From the NCBI GenBank assembly GCA_029962745.1, contig CM057162.1, forward strand, positions 22,929,402 through 22,993,401: a DNA stretch of 64,000 nt, given 5' to 3'. A program made the translations under genes and the position numbers. The DNA comes from Echinometra lucunter. Its lineage: Eukaryota; Echinodermata; Echinoidea; Camarodonta; Echinometridae. This document shows, in pieces, positions 11,228-22,148 of this stretch; within the stretch, counting starts at the first letter, position 1; each line of letters opens with the position of its first letter. The notes under the pieces were generated by a model. That model did no database searches and was not told where the DNA came from. It worked only from the letters and a program-made list of their open reading frames with translations.

Positions 11228-13234
11228 ACGTCATAGGTGCCTGTTGCGTCACTGCTCTTTACTCATTAAGAAAACTATGCCTGGTCAATATTTTTCGCTG
11301 TATACTGCTCAGCAGTCAGAAGTGAATTTCTTTATTGGGAGGCATCATTTCAAAGAAATTCAATGTTAAATGTTATAACATAATTCATTTGGTCATGTGT
11401 CATGAACTCATCTCCCAAAAAGGGTGGTGCTGTTAAATTTTGTGCTTTCAAACTGAAGTTTTTCTTGATTTTTATCAGAACCATTGAGGCTACCCTAATA
11501 AGTTTGGTATCATCTTAAAGCTACATGTATATTAATATGCTATTAGTCTACAAAGTTTCACAGCTATAGGTAATATAAAACTTGAATTACAGCCTTTTAT
11601 ATTTGGAAGGCCAGGGGTGGTGCCGGAAGTGGCGCAGCATGTGCAAAATGAATGGGAAAATTCAGATTTCAGTGCATTTTTTGGAAAAATGTTGATATTT
11701 TTAAAGCTAATATACTCCTCTTTACTGTTTTATGATTGAAAAGTGAGTTTAGCTATAAAGCAATAGTAGTGTTAAAAACTGAAATACTTGGAATTTTAGG
11801 TCAGAATTGGCACTACCTGTACAAAGTCAATACAGAACTTACATTTTTCAATAGTTTGGGGAAGATGTCAATATTGTGGTCAAAACTTGCAATACATGTA
11901 TGGCTTCACTTCTGATTCAAAATTAAAGCTATTATTCAGCTTTACTATCGTATGATTGATAAATAAGCATGGCTGTCATTAAAACATTATACATGTAGAA
12001 CACTTAATATACAGTGGCTCATAAAAATGTTTGATAATTTTGGCAAAAATGTTAATGATATTTTAAAGCTATTACATGATCATAAACCCAAGGATCCAAG
12101 GCACTTAATATACCTTGTTGAAAAGGTCTGAATGTCTCCTGTAAGAATACAACATTAGAACTGCCCTAGTAGTGCCACAGAAAAAGTTATATTGAAAACA
12201 GTGAAATAATTATTACAATATTCATATTCATGTTTATATAATTGTTTTGTCTTACATCTTGTGTCTTTTTTAGTGCACATTTACATGTAGATTCTTCTTG
12301 TAATTTCCTTTCAGAAAATATATACTTTTGCTATCACAGGGTTTATACTTAAGGAGATATCAGTTTTCAAATTAAGAAGTACACTACTGGAGATAGAATC
12401 ACCATGTAACGCAAAAGTACGACCTCATGACGCATGGCCATTTACTTTCCACAAATATTCGGACTGATATTTCATCTCTACATGTATAGTAGTTTACTTT
12501 ATAAATGATCACTTTTATGGAAATTCCACAAGTAGTGTGAAGAAGGCAATTATTTTGTCCTGTGCTCAGGCAAGGGTGGGGTTGAATCCACAGCCACAGC
12601 CTCTTGGGTCTTATCATGACCACATTTGGTCCTGTGGTTTGGTGAACCACAGATGAAGTGGTAACATTGTTTTGAATCGAGAAGGGAGGGGCTGTGTTTT
12701 GGTTGTACATGTATTTTCATCCTGTCATTTCCCTGGACATTGTCAAAAACCTTTTTTTTTTTTTTTTTTTTTAAGTTTTATTTGGTTTTCATGATTTTCT
12801 GATACCCAATCACAGATAACTCAAAACAAACAATTTAAAAAAGAAAAAAGAAAAAAAAGGATAAAAAGTAAATAAAATAAAGCAGCATTAAACATTAGTA
12901 TACATCGGAAACAATACAGCGTATAGATCTACAAGTAATTAATTAGTAATTAACAAGTAATTATGGCAGTGCACTTTGTCTCTTCTACATACTCATCCCC
13001 TTTAATAGTAAAGGCAAGTGTGTAGTAGCAGAGGGATAAAATGGGCAATTTAGCTTACGACCTTGTCAAAAACTTCCTCATTTATGCATTGCCCTCATGT
13101 AGACCTCCTTGTTGATGACATTTTTTGAGTAGCATCCTGAGTACATGTACCGGTAGCTCTCATCTTGGGTATCCCAAGTGTGGGGTCAGGGGTGATGTTG
13201 TCAAATTTCAAGTACGTACAGAGTGTATGACAGA
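11228..13234. other. intergenic with diverged repeat and poly-T
   Basis: Between about 11640 and 12100 a phrase like GAAAAATGTTGATATTTTTA followed by AAAGCTATT recurs in diverged form, suggesting an old tandem duplication. A run of about 21 T lies near 12752-12772, followed by A/T-rich sequence that may be an old retrotransposon 3' end. No gene can be supported. Confidence 0.45.
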
Positions 13235-13661
13235 TTAACCCATTCGTGACAGGAATTATTTAAAGCCTAATTTGATCAGCTTTTCTACTTCAAATTGGCA
13301 ACACCAACATTTTTATTTTGTTGCTACATTTTTCTTATAAAACGTCATGTATCTGAAATAAATATAAATTGACACACAACCACAGAATGTATGATGAGAA
13401 GTCATAAAGTTGCCAATTTGCAGGGAAAAACGGTAATTTTAACATTTTCATCGCATTGCCAATTTAAGGATTTTAATGCTTATTTTCCTTTTAAAAAATT
13501 TCAGCATCAAACAACAAATATTGATGCAATGAAAACGGGCACAGTATGTGTAGAATTTGTTGCTCTTTCTGCTCATGTATTTGGTATGATTTTTAGGATT
13601 CTGCATCAAAAGTTATTAGACCAAACCACAAAATGTGGACCCTCTGTCACGAATGGGTTAA
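13235..13661. mobile_element. piggyBac-like MITE, complete
   Basis: TTAA followed by CCCATTCGTGACAG at the left (13235) and CTGTCACGAATGGG followed by TTAA at the right (ending 13661): perfect inverted ends and the TTAA target typical of piggyBac elements, whose ends start with CCC. Copies are at 59889-60305 (complete), 43231 (truncated) and 42586-42996 (diverged). No transposase. A conserved interior has repeated TTGCCAATTT and complementary AAATTGGCAA phrases. Confidence 0.85.
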
Positions 13662-13782
13662 GGGGGAAAAATATCCCCCCAAACCCCCACCAAACCCACT
13701 AACATTACTATTTGTTTTCATACCGTTTTAAGCCATTCATATTTTTAGACTGATTTCTTTAATACACCAATTTTCAGACCTT

Positions 13783-16216
13783 GGGGGGCATTTCATCAAG
13801 TGTCTTGTCAGTGATTTTTACTGACAAATTTGCGTTAGTTAGGCAGTCAGATGCAAGGATTTCAGGAGCTTAAACAGGTGTCTGTTAAAATCACTGACAA
13901 GTAACCCTGTAACCGATCATCGGATCGGACGCCGATACCGATCCAATCATGTCTGATCGGCTTCATTTTTCCGATCGCCGATCCCCCACACATGATCGGC
14001 AGGATCGGCTCCAACCTTCCAACTGCAGCGCTAGCATGCCCTTGCACCTCTGCCGCTTGCAATTTGAGCCATGATGCTGGCCACTCCGAAGCAAAATGTG
14101 GCTTAACGAGAGCAAATCAAAGCCGAGCGTCAGGCTATGTCCTCAACTAAGGTCATCATAATTGCGAGGTTTTACAAGCAAACCACCCGACCAGAAGAAA
14201 TAAAACACCCCACAGCGATCACCATGAATGAACCACACCTGTTGAAGTGAAGACAAATTATGTGGCGCGTGTCAAAATTATCAACATTCCGATCTCTCAT
14301 TCCCAGGCTCATAAATCACTTTTAAAGCATCGAGAATGTTATTAGGGCTCATCATGTCCACTGCTTTGTTTCCTGTTCTCGATTTAAAGACCCTTTATTT
14401 GCTCCTCAAATACGAAAAGAAAGAACAACTTTGTATTTTGGAAGAAGTGATGATAAAAGCATAATATTGTAAAAACATGTGCTGTTTATTATTTTTTATG
14501 TTACTTTCACAGAAAATTAGGGGGGGGGGGGAATGCTCATCAATATTTTATTTTGTCATTGTTGTTCATCCCTTATTTTTCAAAATGTGTTCCACTTTGA
14601 TTTACATGCCTCTGCTTTCTCATTCCTCCTCTTGTTGTTTCTTTTCTTATTCCTCTGCTATCTTCTCTTTGTCCCTCTTAGTAATATTTTGTTTGTATAA
14701 ATTGTTTTAATTTTGACTGTGTACTTTGTTGATTCTAATCTTATTTTAGCTGCTTGATGTATTAATCCAACTTTTGCGTTGCAATAAAGAACAAAAATAC
14801 CCTGTTTCTTTCCACCTCTAGCTCTTCCTTCCTTCTCTCTCCAAGGCCTCCTTTTTCCTCTCCGTCTTTTCCTCTCTCACTGCCATTTTCCTATTTTGCT
14901 GCTTTCTCTGTCTCTCTCGCTCCTCCAGTCTCCGGCCTTCTCCTTTCTCCTCCCGAGGAAGGCCTACATGTATTCACCTTATTTTCTCCCAATGCATGAG
15001 TGGCACACACATACATGCACACCCAGCTCATATCGCATAACACTCCCTTTTCCACAAAAACAATGCCACGTGCTTTGTCCGCCTTGCCGCGTAATTCTAT
15101 ATGGGGCCAATTGTCAGGTCAACTATGGGTCAACAGACTTTCACACCCTGCATGCAGTCACCAAAATCACCTTCCCACACGCTTGTGATTGTTTATAAAA
15201 TAACTTCAGAGATAAGGACAAGATGCCAGACATTCATCATTTTGTTTTGAAACTCTTGGCCAGGATTGATTCTTACACCCTCCCTGACCCCGCTAGTTGT
15301 TGTCAATCTGCCTCTTTTCCTTTCTCCAATCCAAAATTAAATAGGCAGGGCCTAGTAATAACTTGACCAATTACAGATTTGCCATTAATGCTCTGTTTGT
15401 TCGAGCTACCCAGGTATAAATTTTCCGTCTAGGCAAAGTGTGAGAACTTATATTGATCTGCAAATGGCTGGGAAATAACTAGACCAATCAGAACTGGGAT
15501 TCCCTGGATTTTTTTTTAATTTTTGGTATTTTTTTCCATTGAAAATTCGAGACTCATTCTGATCAAATAAGTTATGCTGAGAGTTAATTCTCCATAAATA
15601 ATGTTTGATCCGTCCAAGCGGTTTTATCTTAGAGCACAGAGTTAACACATGCTCATTTTCACCCTTCACAAATCACATCGGACCAATCAAATTATTCAGG
15701 CCTGTGTTACGTCTGTCAACAGCGAATCACTGCCTCCCTCTCGCTCTCTCTCTCTCTCTGTCTCCCTCCTTGAAACAAGCTGACCACGTGCGTGCAGCTG
15801 CGTGCAGCGTGGTGACCATATTTACATGTTTGTGCATGTAGCTACAGTAGAAAGGGGATCGGAGTCATGGTACTCCCAGGGGATAGATTACAGAGCTGAC
15901 AATGATAGGAAAGCTGTTGTGACCACTAAAATAGTCTGAAACTATTCCAAACTGTCTTGGAAGGTCAACCACTAGACTCCCGAGGGAGGAGCGAGGGAGG
16001 AGCGTGCATGCGATAGAAGGGTCAGCTTCATGTAGCTGAGGACAAGGAAGGATGGGGGGACAGAAAATATAACACAAAGGGGAACCGCCGATCATGCCGA
16101 TTATTTCAACCGATACCGATCAAGGGCATATGTGGACGGCTCCGATCATCCGATCCGATCATAGCTCTAACTTACAGTTACTGACAAGACACCTGATGAA
16201 GCGCTCCTCTGAACCA
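13783..16216. mobile_element. foldback MITE split by an hAT insertion
   Basis: The left part (13783-13901) starts GGGGGGCATTTCATCAAGTG and holds inverted copies of CTTGTCAGTGATTTT. The right end (16181-16216) completes it with CTGACAAGACACCTGATGAA. Removing 13902-16180 plus one CTGACAAG restores a foldback element of about 150 bp like those at 21003 and 30660. Confidence 0.7.
13902..16180. mobile_element. non-autonomous hAT element (2.3 kb)
   Basis: The 8-bp duplication CTGACAAG flanks the element exactly (13894-13901 and 16181-16188), which is the hAT signature. The ends start TAACCCTGTAA on the left and TAACTGTAAG on the complementary right. Both are followed by subterminal clusters of ATCGGATCGG and CCGATC motifs (13910-14010; 16085-16165), the kind of binding-site arrays hAT transposases use. 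The interior is pyrimidine-rich (14810-14950) without a transposase. It is nested in an older MITE. Confidence 0.8.
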
Positions 16217-16498
16217 TTATCAACAGAAACGGGCATGACATTATTATGAGAAATAGATCACCTTCTCCTTTTTTGGCTAAAAGAAATTGCAAGAGGTACA
16301 TTGTATTCTTGAGTTGTAATCATAAAAGCAAATTAACGCAGTTACATGTATGTTATAGAATGTTTGATACTTTGATACTATTTTAAATAATATCTACCAA
16401 ATGAATGAGGGAGAATATGATAGAATGATTAAGTGTATGTAATTTGAAGCATTTACATTGTATTTTATCCTACTTTTTCCTTTGTTTCATTAATGCAG

Positions 16499-16566
16499 AA
16501 TCCAGGGGAAAGGTCACAGGTCTACTTCCTTGGATTTGAGTGAATTCTAAATCTTTGATTTTTGAG
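16499..16566 (+). other. candidate non-coding (5' UTR) exon
   Basis: A pyrimidine-rich tract ending TTAATGCAG (acceptor AG at 16497-16498) is followed 68 bases later by TTTGAG then GTAAGC, a near-consensus donor. There are stops in all frames, so it could only be untranslated. It lies 28 kb upstream of the JAK-like coding exon on the same strand. Linkage to that gene is a guess, and chance pairing of splice-like motifs is quite possible. Confidence 0.22.
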
Positions 16567-16689
16567 GTAAGCTGAAATACATGTTGTGATGCTGGCTGTA
16601 GTGGGATGGGTTAGGGTTATTTTTGTCTTGCTTGCACAGTGGAACAGGACTATATGTGTGTGCATGTACATGTACATGTCACTATTTTC

Positions 16690-17460
16690 AGCGTTGGCAT
16701 AGTCTTTGAATCAAGCTGTAATCACAATATCTTTCTATGGATTTGAGGTAGAGTCACCTAATTCATGCTACAGGTACATCTTTTAAAGGTGCAGGTAAGG
16801 TAGGTTCATGAGTCGAATCTGACGAAGGTCAAAGGTCAAAAGGTCAATGAACTTGCTATGAAAGCACTGTTATAATAACTTTCAATAGATTTGAGGTACT
16901 TGTATAATCGACTAAATTCATACCACACGTACATGTACATTCCTTAAAGGCGCAAATCCAAAATTAAATGATAATGACCAAGGTCAGAGGCCAAAAGGTC
17001 AATGAACTTTCAGTGAAAATCACTTCATATGTAATAACATTTTGTACCTTTGAGGTAGTATCGCCAAATTCAAACCACATCTCTTGCCATGTTTGTCATT
17101 CAGTGTGAAGGGTCAGTAGGTCAGTTAACTGTTCCCTTAATGTATGTACATTGCACATCAATTTTTTTGTACCTCGTCCTCTTTGATATGTATTATTGCC
17201 AAATTCTTACTGCAGTTTATACTGTACAGGACAAATTAAAAAAAAAATCAGTTATATCTGATCCAGGTCAAAGGTTATTTTTAAAAGGTCAATAAATTTC
17301 ATTGGAAGCCACTGAACACACACACATTTTGCACCTTTGAGGTGGTATCATCAATTTCAAACTGCAGGATGTATCTTGGAAAGGTGTACATTATAGTTGT
17401 ACATGTATACATGTATATCATGAATGACAAAGGTCATTTTTTGTGGTTTGTTTTTGTTTG
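16690..17460 (+). repeat. diverged tandem repeat, about 145-155 bp unit
   Basis: The phrase AAAAGGTCAATGAACTT recurs near 16839, 16993 and (as AAAAGGTCAATAAATTT) 17283, each followed after a constant distance by TTTGAGGTA-type sequence. Units have drifted heavily. The same AGGTCA-rich vocabulary appears in the repeats at 20884, 28444 and 47851. Confidence 0.65.
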
Positions 17461-17950
17461 TTTTTAAATGTTATTTAAAAAAAAAATAACAAGGCCGAAC
17501 CTTTCAGCAACTTTGCAACATTCATGATATTCACAGCCACATGACAAAGTTGAACAGAAAAGCTTCTTAACACACTACATGTTTCTTCCACATATTGTTT
17601 TGTTTCCAGGATATTAGTGTATGTTTTTGATAGTGCTGGTACATGTAATACTCACTGCACATGTTCATAATTGGACATGTCTATGTGATGCACAAGTTCC
17701 ATTGTATCAAAGACGTGTACATTTATGATGCAGACCAAAGTTAGCATTCTCAATTGCTTAGGGAGATGCAGGCAGGACAACGCTCCATGTTTGCCTTGTA
17801 ATGTACAGTACATGTATTGTACAACAAGACAACGATAGGTTATTCTGAGGGTTTAAAAAAAGAAACCGAATTTTAAAAATTTCCTGTACACTGATTACCA
17901 GTATGCATTTGCTGATATTGTATTTCATATCATTTGAAAGAGTAGTTCGG
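17461..17950. other. intergenic
   Basis: No gene or structured element seen. Contains TACATGTA-type palindromes, which are frequent throughout the window. Confidence 0.5.
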
Positions 17951-18096
17951 GGTGCCGTTGTATAAAAACTTGCTTTTATACTAACTTTGCCATCAATGTA
18001 CCATGGTAACGTTGCTCAACAGCCAATCAAAATCCAGTATTCCAGTTACCATTGATGGCAAAGTTACTATAATAGCAAGTTTTATGCAACGGCACT
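17951..18096. mobile_element. foldback MITE (GCCGTTG ends)
   Basis: GGTGCCGTTGTATAAAAACT on the left pairs with GAGTGCCGTTGCATAAAACT on the complementary right. The arms extend through a conserved TAACTTTGCCATCAATG, around a loop with CAGCCAATCA. No open frame of interest. Confidence 0.75.
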
Positions 18097-19033
18097 CATA
18101 TGTTTTCAGTGGGAGCTAGTATTAGTTGCCAATGAATGCCAATATCTTCAAAATTTTGTGCAAATCCCACGTCAGGTGGTTCACTTTCCTCCAAGACACA
18201 ATAAGGGTGCAAGCTCTCTATAGGCTTATATCCATCTGTTCTCACCAGGCGTTAAGATCCTGCTCGACACATCTTCTAGCGAAAAAAATGGTTGAACCAT
18301 GTTCTAGGCACAAAATGTTCTTGACTGATGCTTCTGAAATGAAGAGTGAATGTCGCTGTATGAGTTCAATGTTTATTATACATGTACATGTACATGTATA
18401 TCAGACATTTATATTGAGCTGTACATGGCTTGCATTTAGCAGAACGGAGAACCATGTAAACAAAAACACAAACAATGTCAAAAATTACCCTAAGTAATGT
18501 GCGGTTATCTCTACAAACTCCTTTGGCTTTTGCTATTTCCAGCCATCTAATCATGCTTACAAAAATTTTAGATTCTACTTTTACAATTTAAAAGAAAATA
18601 TTGAATATTGAGTAGTAGAGGGTTTTGCCTTAAACCTTACAACTTGGTTCTAATGTTCACATCATTATCATTTGAATGTAATGATTTCTGACATCACGAA
18701 CATATGTAATGAGCTAGGCTAGGCCACAGGCACACAAGCATAATGTTGACATATGGTGTGATGTGCACACATCACGTACTCCAATTATGAGAAAATTTTT
18801 TAACAGATTTGAAAGCGGATCCTTGATTTTTATAAGAAAAGGGTGGGACAATTCACAAAATATATCTCAAACGCTTGAAGTCTAACATCACCCACCTACA
18901 TGTAGTTACGGTACCTCTTTTATAAAGAGGAGGCCATCCATTGACTGACAAAGGAAAAAGTAAGGTAATCAGCTACGGATTTTGCACCTCTCCTTTCAGT
19001 GTAGGCCTAAGTTGCCTAACCCTGTGAAAAATC
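18097..19033. other. intergenic
   Basis: Contains an (ACATGT)n run near 18377-18397. No credible coding exon or RNA gene. Confidence 0.5.
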
Positions 19034-19190
19034 TGGGCCCCGTTGCATAAAACTCACCATTGATGGTATCGTGGTAACTTTGACATCAATCTTAACTTCT
19101 ATGGAAACCTTGAATTTGATTGGCTGTTGAGCATTGTTACCATCAGATGGCAGAGTTACCATCAGTGGTAAGTTTTATGCAACAGGGCCC
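19034..19190. mobile_element. foldback MITE (GGGCCCCGTTGCAT ends)
   Basis: The left end GGGCCCCGTTGCATAAAACT pairs with GGGCCCTGTTGCATAAAACT on the complementary right. The arms continue through ACCATTGATGGTA-type sequence. The loop carries GATTGGCTGTTGAGC, the complement of the CAGCCAATC core found in other MITEs here. Closely related to the element at 17951. Confidence 0.8.
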
Positions 19191-19673
19191 ATATCTGCAG
19201 CATGGAGCTTTAAAGTGCCTAAAGGTAGGCTAATGTATTTCTATCTGTCAATCAACTTGTTATTGATAACAGGTTTTATAAAACAGGGCCCTGGCACCCC
19301 TTTTAAAATCTGTATCGTGAATGTAAAATCATGCATGATGAAGATGATTTTCTAACTGTACCAGTACATGTAGGTGATAGGACATTCCTGTGCCATGTGT
19401 GCTTTCAAGACATGGAAAACTGTAAACATCATCTACATGTACATATACATGTATGCCATGACATTATTAAGTTGAATGGTTTCAGTTTGCAAACTTTGCA
19501 TGCAACCTTTGTGATTGTATGCTAAATATGTTACCGTTCCATCACTTTCAGGGAGAGTTCATATGAAGCAGCTTATCCCTCTCTATTTCCAAAACTTGTT
19601 GATGTATCCCCTCCAGTCCTACATACATGTCCTAAACCAAGAAATCAAAAGTTTTGGATGGGAAAAGGGGTTT
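19191..19673. other. intergenic
   Basis: Only TACATGTA-type strings and a further GGGCCCTGGC phrase near 19286 are visible. No gene. Confidence 0.5.
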
Positions 19674-19687
19674 AATGATGATGATGG

Positions 19688-19736
<49 letters not shown>

Positions 19737-19866
19737 AGTTATAATGATAATGATCAGTTGTGATAATTACATGATAATTATAATAATAATGGTAATGGTG
19801 ATAAAAATGATAGTGATGGTAATGATCATAATGATAAAGATAATGATAAGAAGAATAATGATAATG
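19674..19866 (+). repeat. (GAT)n microsatellite with decayed flank
   Basis: About 20 nearly perfect GAT triplets, then degenerate GATAAT/AATGAT units. It reads as poly-Asp or poly-Met in two frames; neither is a protein. Confidence 0.95.
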
Positions 19867-19990
19867 TGCAATTTAAGGCATCAGCATTCTTTTTTTCACC
19901 ACTATGAAATTATGTGGATTGAGGGTAAAATAAGTTGGAAGTCAAGTTTTATATACATGTACATGTATAGCACAGCAACGACAACAACAA

Positions 19991-20016
19991 CCCTAACCTA
20001 ACCCCTAACCCTAACC
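19991..20016 (+). repeat. short CCCTAA-like interstitial repeat
   Basis: Four imperfect units of CCCTAA with variants CCTAA and CCCCTAA. This resembles the metazoan telomere repeat but is far too short and degenerate to be a telomere. Confidence 0.6.
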
Positions 20017-20883
20017 TTATGGTCCAGAAATGGTTTGTATATTAATTTCGCAGCCATACGAACGAAGTCACAATTGGTATTTGTGACCAAGACTTCGCCT
20101 ACACGTATGCTTAGTATCATGCCATAATAAGCCCATTAATGAACTGAAGTCTAAGAAATCGCATGGAAAGTGTTTGAGGGCTGACCAAAACCACCACAAC
20201 ATTTAAAGCGAAGTCTGTAGTTTCTATCATTCCATTTCTATGGAAAGTGGACATGAGAATTTACAGTATCTTTCTCAGAATAGAGTTTTAAAGAACTTTT
20301 ATCATTTTTACTAAATGGAATGCATAATGAAGTTTCTTATAACAAACAAACGTATCTGAAATGAAACCACAGTGCAGATTTCGTAGGATTGGCTGGTAGT
20401 GGTTTGCGGTGGGTTCTTGAGAAATTACTTGGGTTATTATTAAAACTTGGAATATTTTAAGTCCAGAGCAGACAGAAGATCACGTGAAAGGCATTGGTAC
20501 TTTAATGGTTATTATGTCTTTTGGTATTTTTAGGTACCGTAGTTTGTATCGCCCATATATTTTCCAAGGTACTTTCGCTTTATGCTATTTCCAAATATTT
20601 TTACATCAGGGTGGGAAATACAGGTATATCCTGGAAATTACCCACCATCAAATCCTGATATTTTGCATCTTTTTTGAAGATGGCATCTTTTTGATTGTAC
20701 AAGCAGTTACAAACGATACGTGTATTTGCTTCAAGAATCATCAGTCTGTCATCATCTTGTGCAAAATTTGAAATCTGCTGGTAGATTGATTTTTATTTAG
20801 TAAAACTTCCAAGAATCTTGCAGTGCCAGCAGTGGTTATTTTGACTAGGAAGAAGAAGTATCATCCACCTCTTTAAATATTTA
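20017..20883. other. intergenic
   Basis: No supported gene, RNA or repeat structure. Open frames are short and lack splice context or recognisable domains. Confidence 0.45.
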
Positions 20884-21002
20884 TTGTGCCTCCCACGTAA
20901 GGTGGTGCCAGAGGCATTATGTTCTCGGGTTGTCTGTCCTTTCATCACACTTTTTTGTTATTACATGTACTTCAAGAACAATTTGAGTTATTATCTTCAA
21001 AC

Positions 21003-21145
21003 CTGGGGAGCGTTTCATGAAGAGTTTTGTCGGTGATTTTCACACACTAATTTGCTCTCAGCCAATCAGATGCGAGGATTTTCAGTAGCTTATAACATTT
21101 GTCGGTGGTTTTCACTGACAAAACTCTTCATGAAACGCTCCCCAG
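21003..21145. mobile_element. foldback MITE (CTGGGGAGCGTTTCATGAA)
   Basis: Near-perfect inverted ends: CTGGGGAGCGTTTCATGAAG at 21003 and its complement ending at 21145. The inner arms pair GTCGGTGATTTTCAC with its relative. The core contains CAGCCAATCAGATGCGAGG, which is also in the element at 30660. Target duplication not clear. Confidence 0.85.
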
Positions 21146-21163
21146 GTGTTAGTAGGTATCACC

Positions 21164-21704
21164 CCCGGGGGGGGGGGGGGGGGGAGGGGGGGGGGGTCAC
21201 TTCCATTGAAGAGTGGACAGCATCCGCGAGAAAAAAAACGTGGAAAAAGGGTATTTTTTCAGGGGTAGGCGCGGAACGCGCGGAACGCGAATAGAGTGTC
21301 AATAACGCCCAAAAATGAAAAAAAAAACCCTAAATCACGATAATCTAAAACGCGTAAAGGGTATGTAATTTGCACCGACTGCGGGACCGACTGTAACAAG
21401 ACCCGTGAACGGAAAATCCTATAACGCCTGTTTAAAACATAATGAGACAGTGAATTATCTCGAGAAAAAAACGGCTCCAAACTTTCAATGGACCCCACTA
21501 TCACTCTCAAGGTATGAAAATGGGAATATCCTCGTTTAGGGTATGAAGAAATCCCTGTTTAGGGTGTGCAAATCTGGGACATCTGCCCAAAATCCGTGTT
21601 TAGGGTGTCCTAGCGGCCTGCCCTTGAATCCTCGTTTAGGGTGCTTTTTTTAGGACGATTCTCGCGGATGCTGTCCACTCTTCAATGGAAGTGACCCCCC
21701 CCGG
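21164..21704. mobile_element. poly-G-terminated Mutator-like MITE, copy 1
   Basis: A 9-bp duplication, GGTATCACC, flanks it (21155-21163; 21705-21713). The ends are CCGGGG plus a long G run, then GGTCACTTCCATTGAAGAG and a further inverted tract with GTGGACAGCATCCGCGAG, about 45 bp of inverted repeat beyond the G run. Interior CGTTTAGGGT phrases recur four times (21530-21650). Nine-base duplications and long inverted ends are usual for Mutator-like elements. A minus-strand frame (21259-21510) resembles one in copy 2 at 41692. Confidence 0.8.
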
Positions 21705-22148
21705 GGTATCACCATAGAAAGATGATCTCATGAAATTTTTGGTTACGTGTATGTAGGTCAGAGGTACATGTAGATCTCTGCATTTGATCAATTTTCTGAA
21801 AGTTCAGGTTTAAGCCTTAAATAGCACGATATATCCAGAACCATTGTAGTAGTATATGAATTTCAAACTTGGTGCTGGTATGCATCATATAGAACAACAA
21901 CCTGATTAGAATTTTGATTTGGGGTGCATATAGGTTAAAGTTCATATCTAGGACTCTATTCCAATTTCAGGTTTTAGTCAATATCTCAAGATCCATTTGA
22001 GGTATGAACTTCGAACTTGGTGCTGGTATTGTAATACAGGTAGGAAGACAATCTGATTGGATTTTAGGTTATGTAGGTCATAGGTGAAGGGTCATAGAGG
22101 TTATTTCCAAATTTCAGGTTTTAGCCTTGTTAACATTCACATACTATC

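Noticed and set aside
19515..20001. Poly-Asp and poly-Met open frames
   Set aside because: They come from the GAT microsatellite in two frames.
19991..20016. Telomere or telomere-fusion site
   Set aside because: Only four imperfect units, embedded in ordinary sequence.
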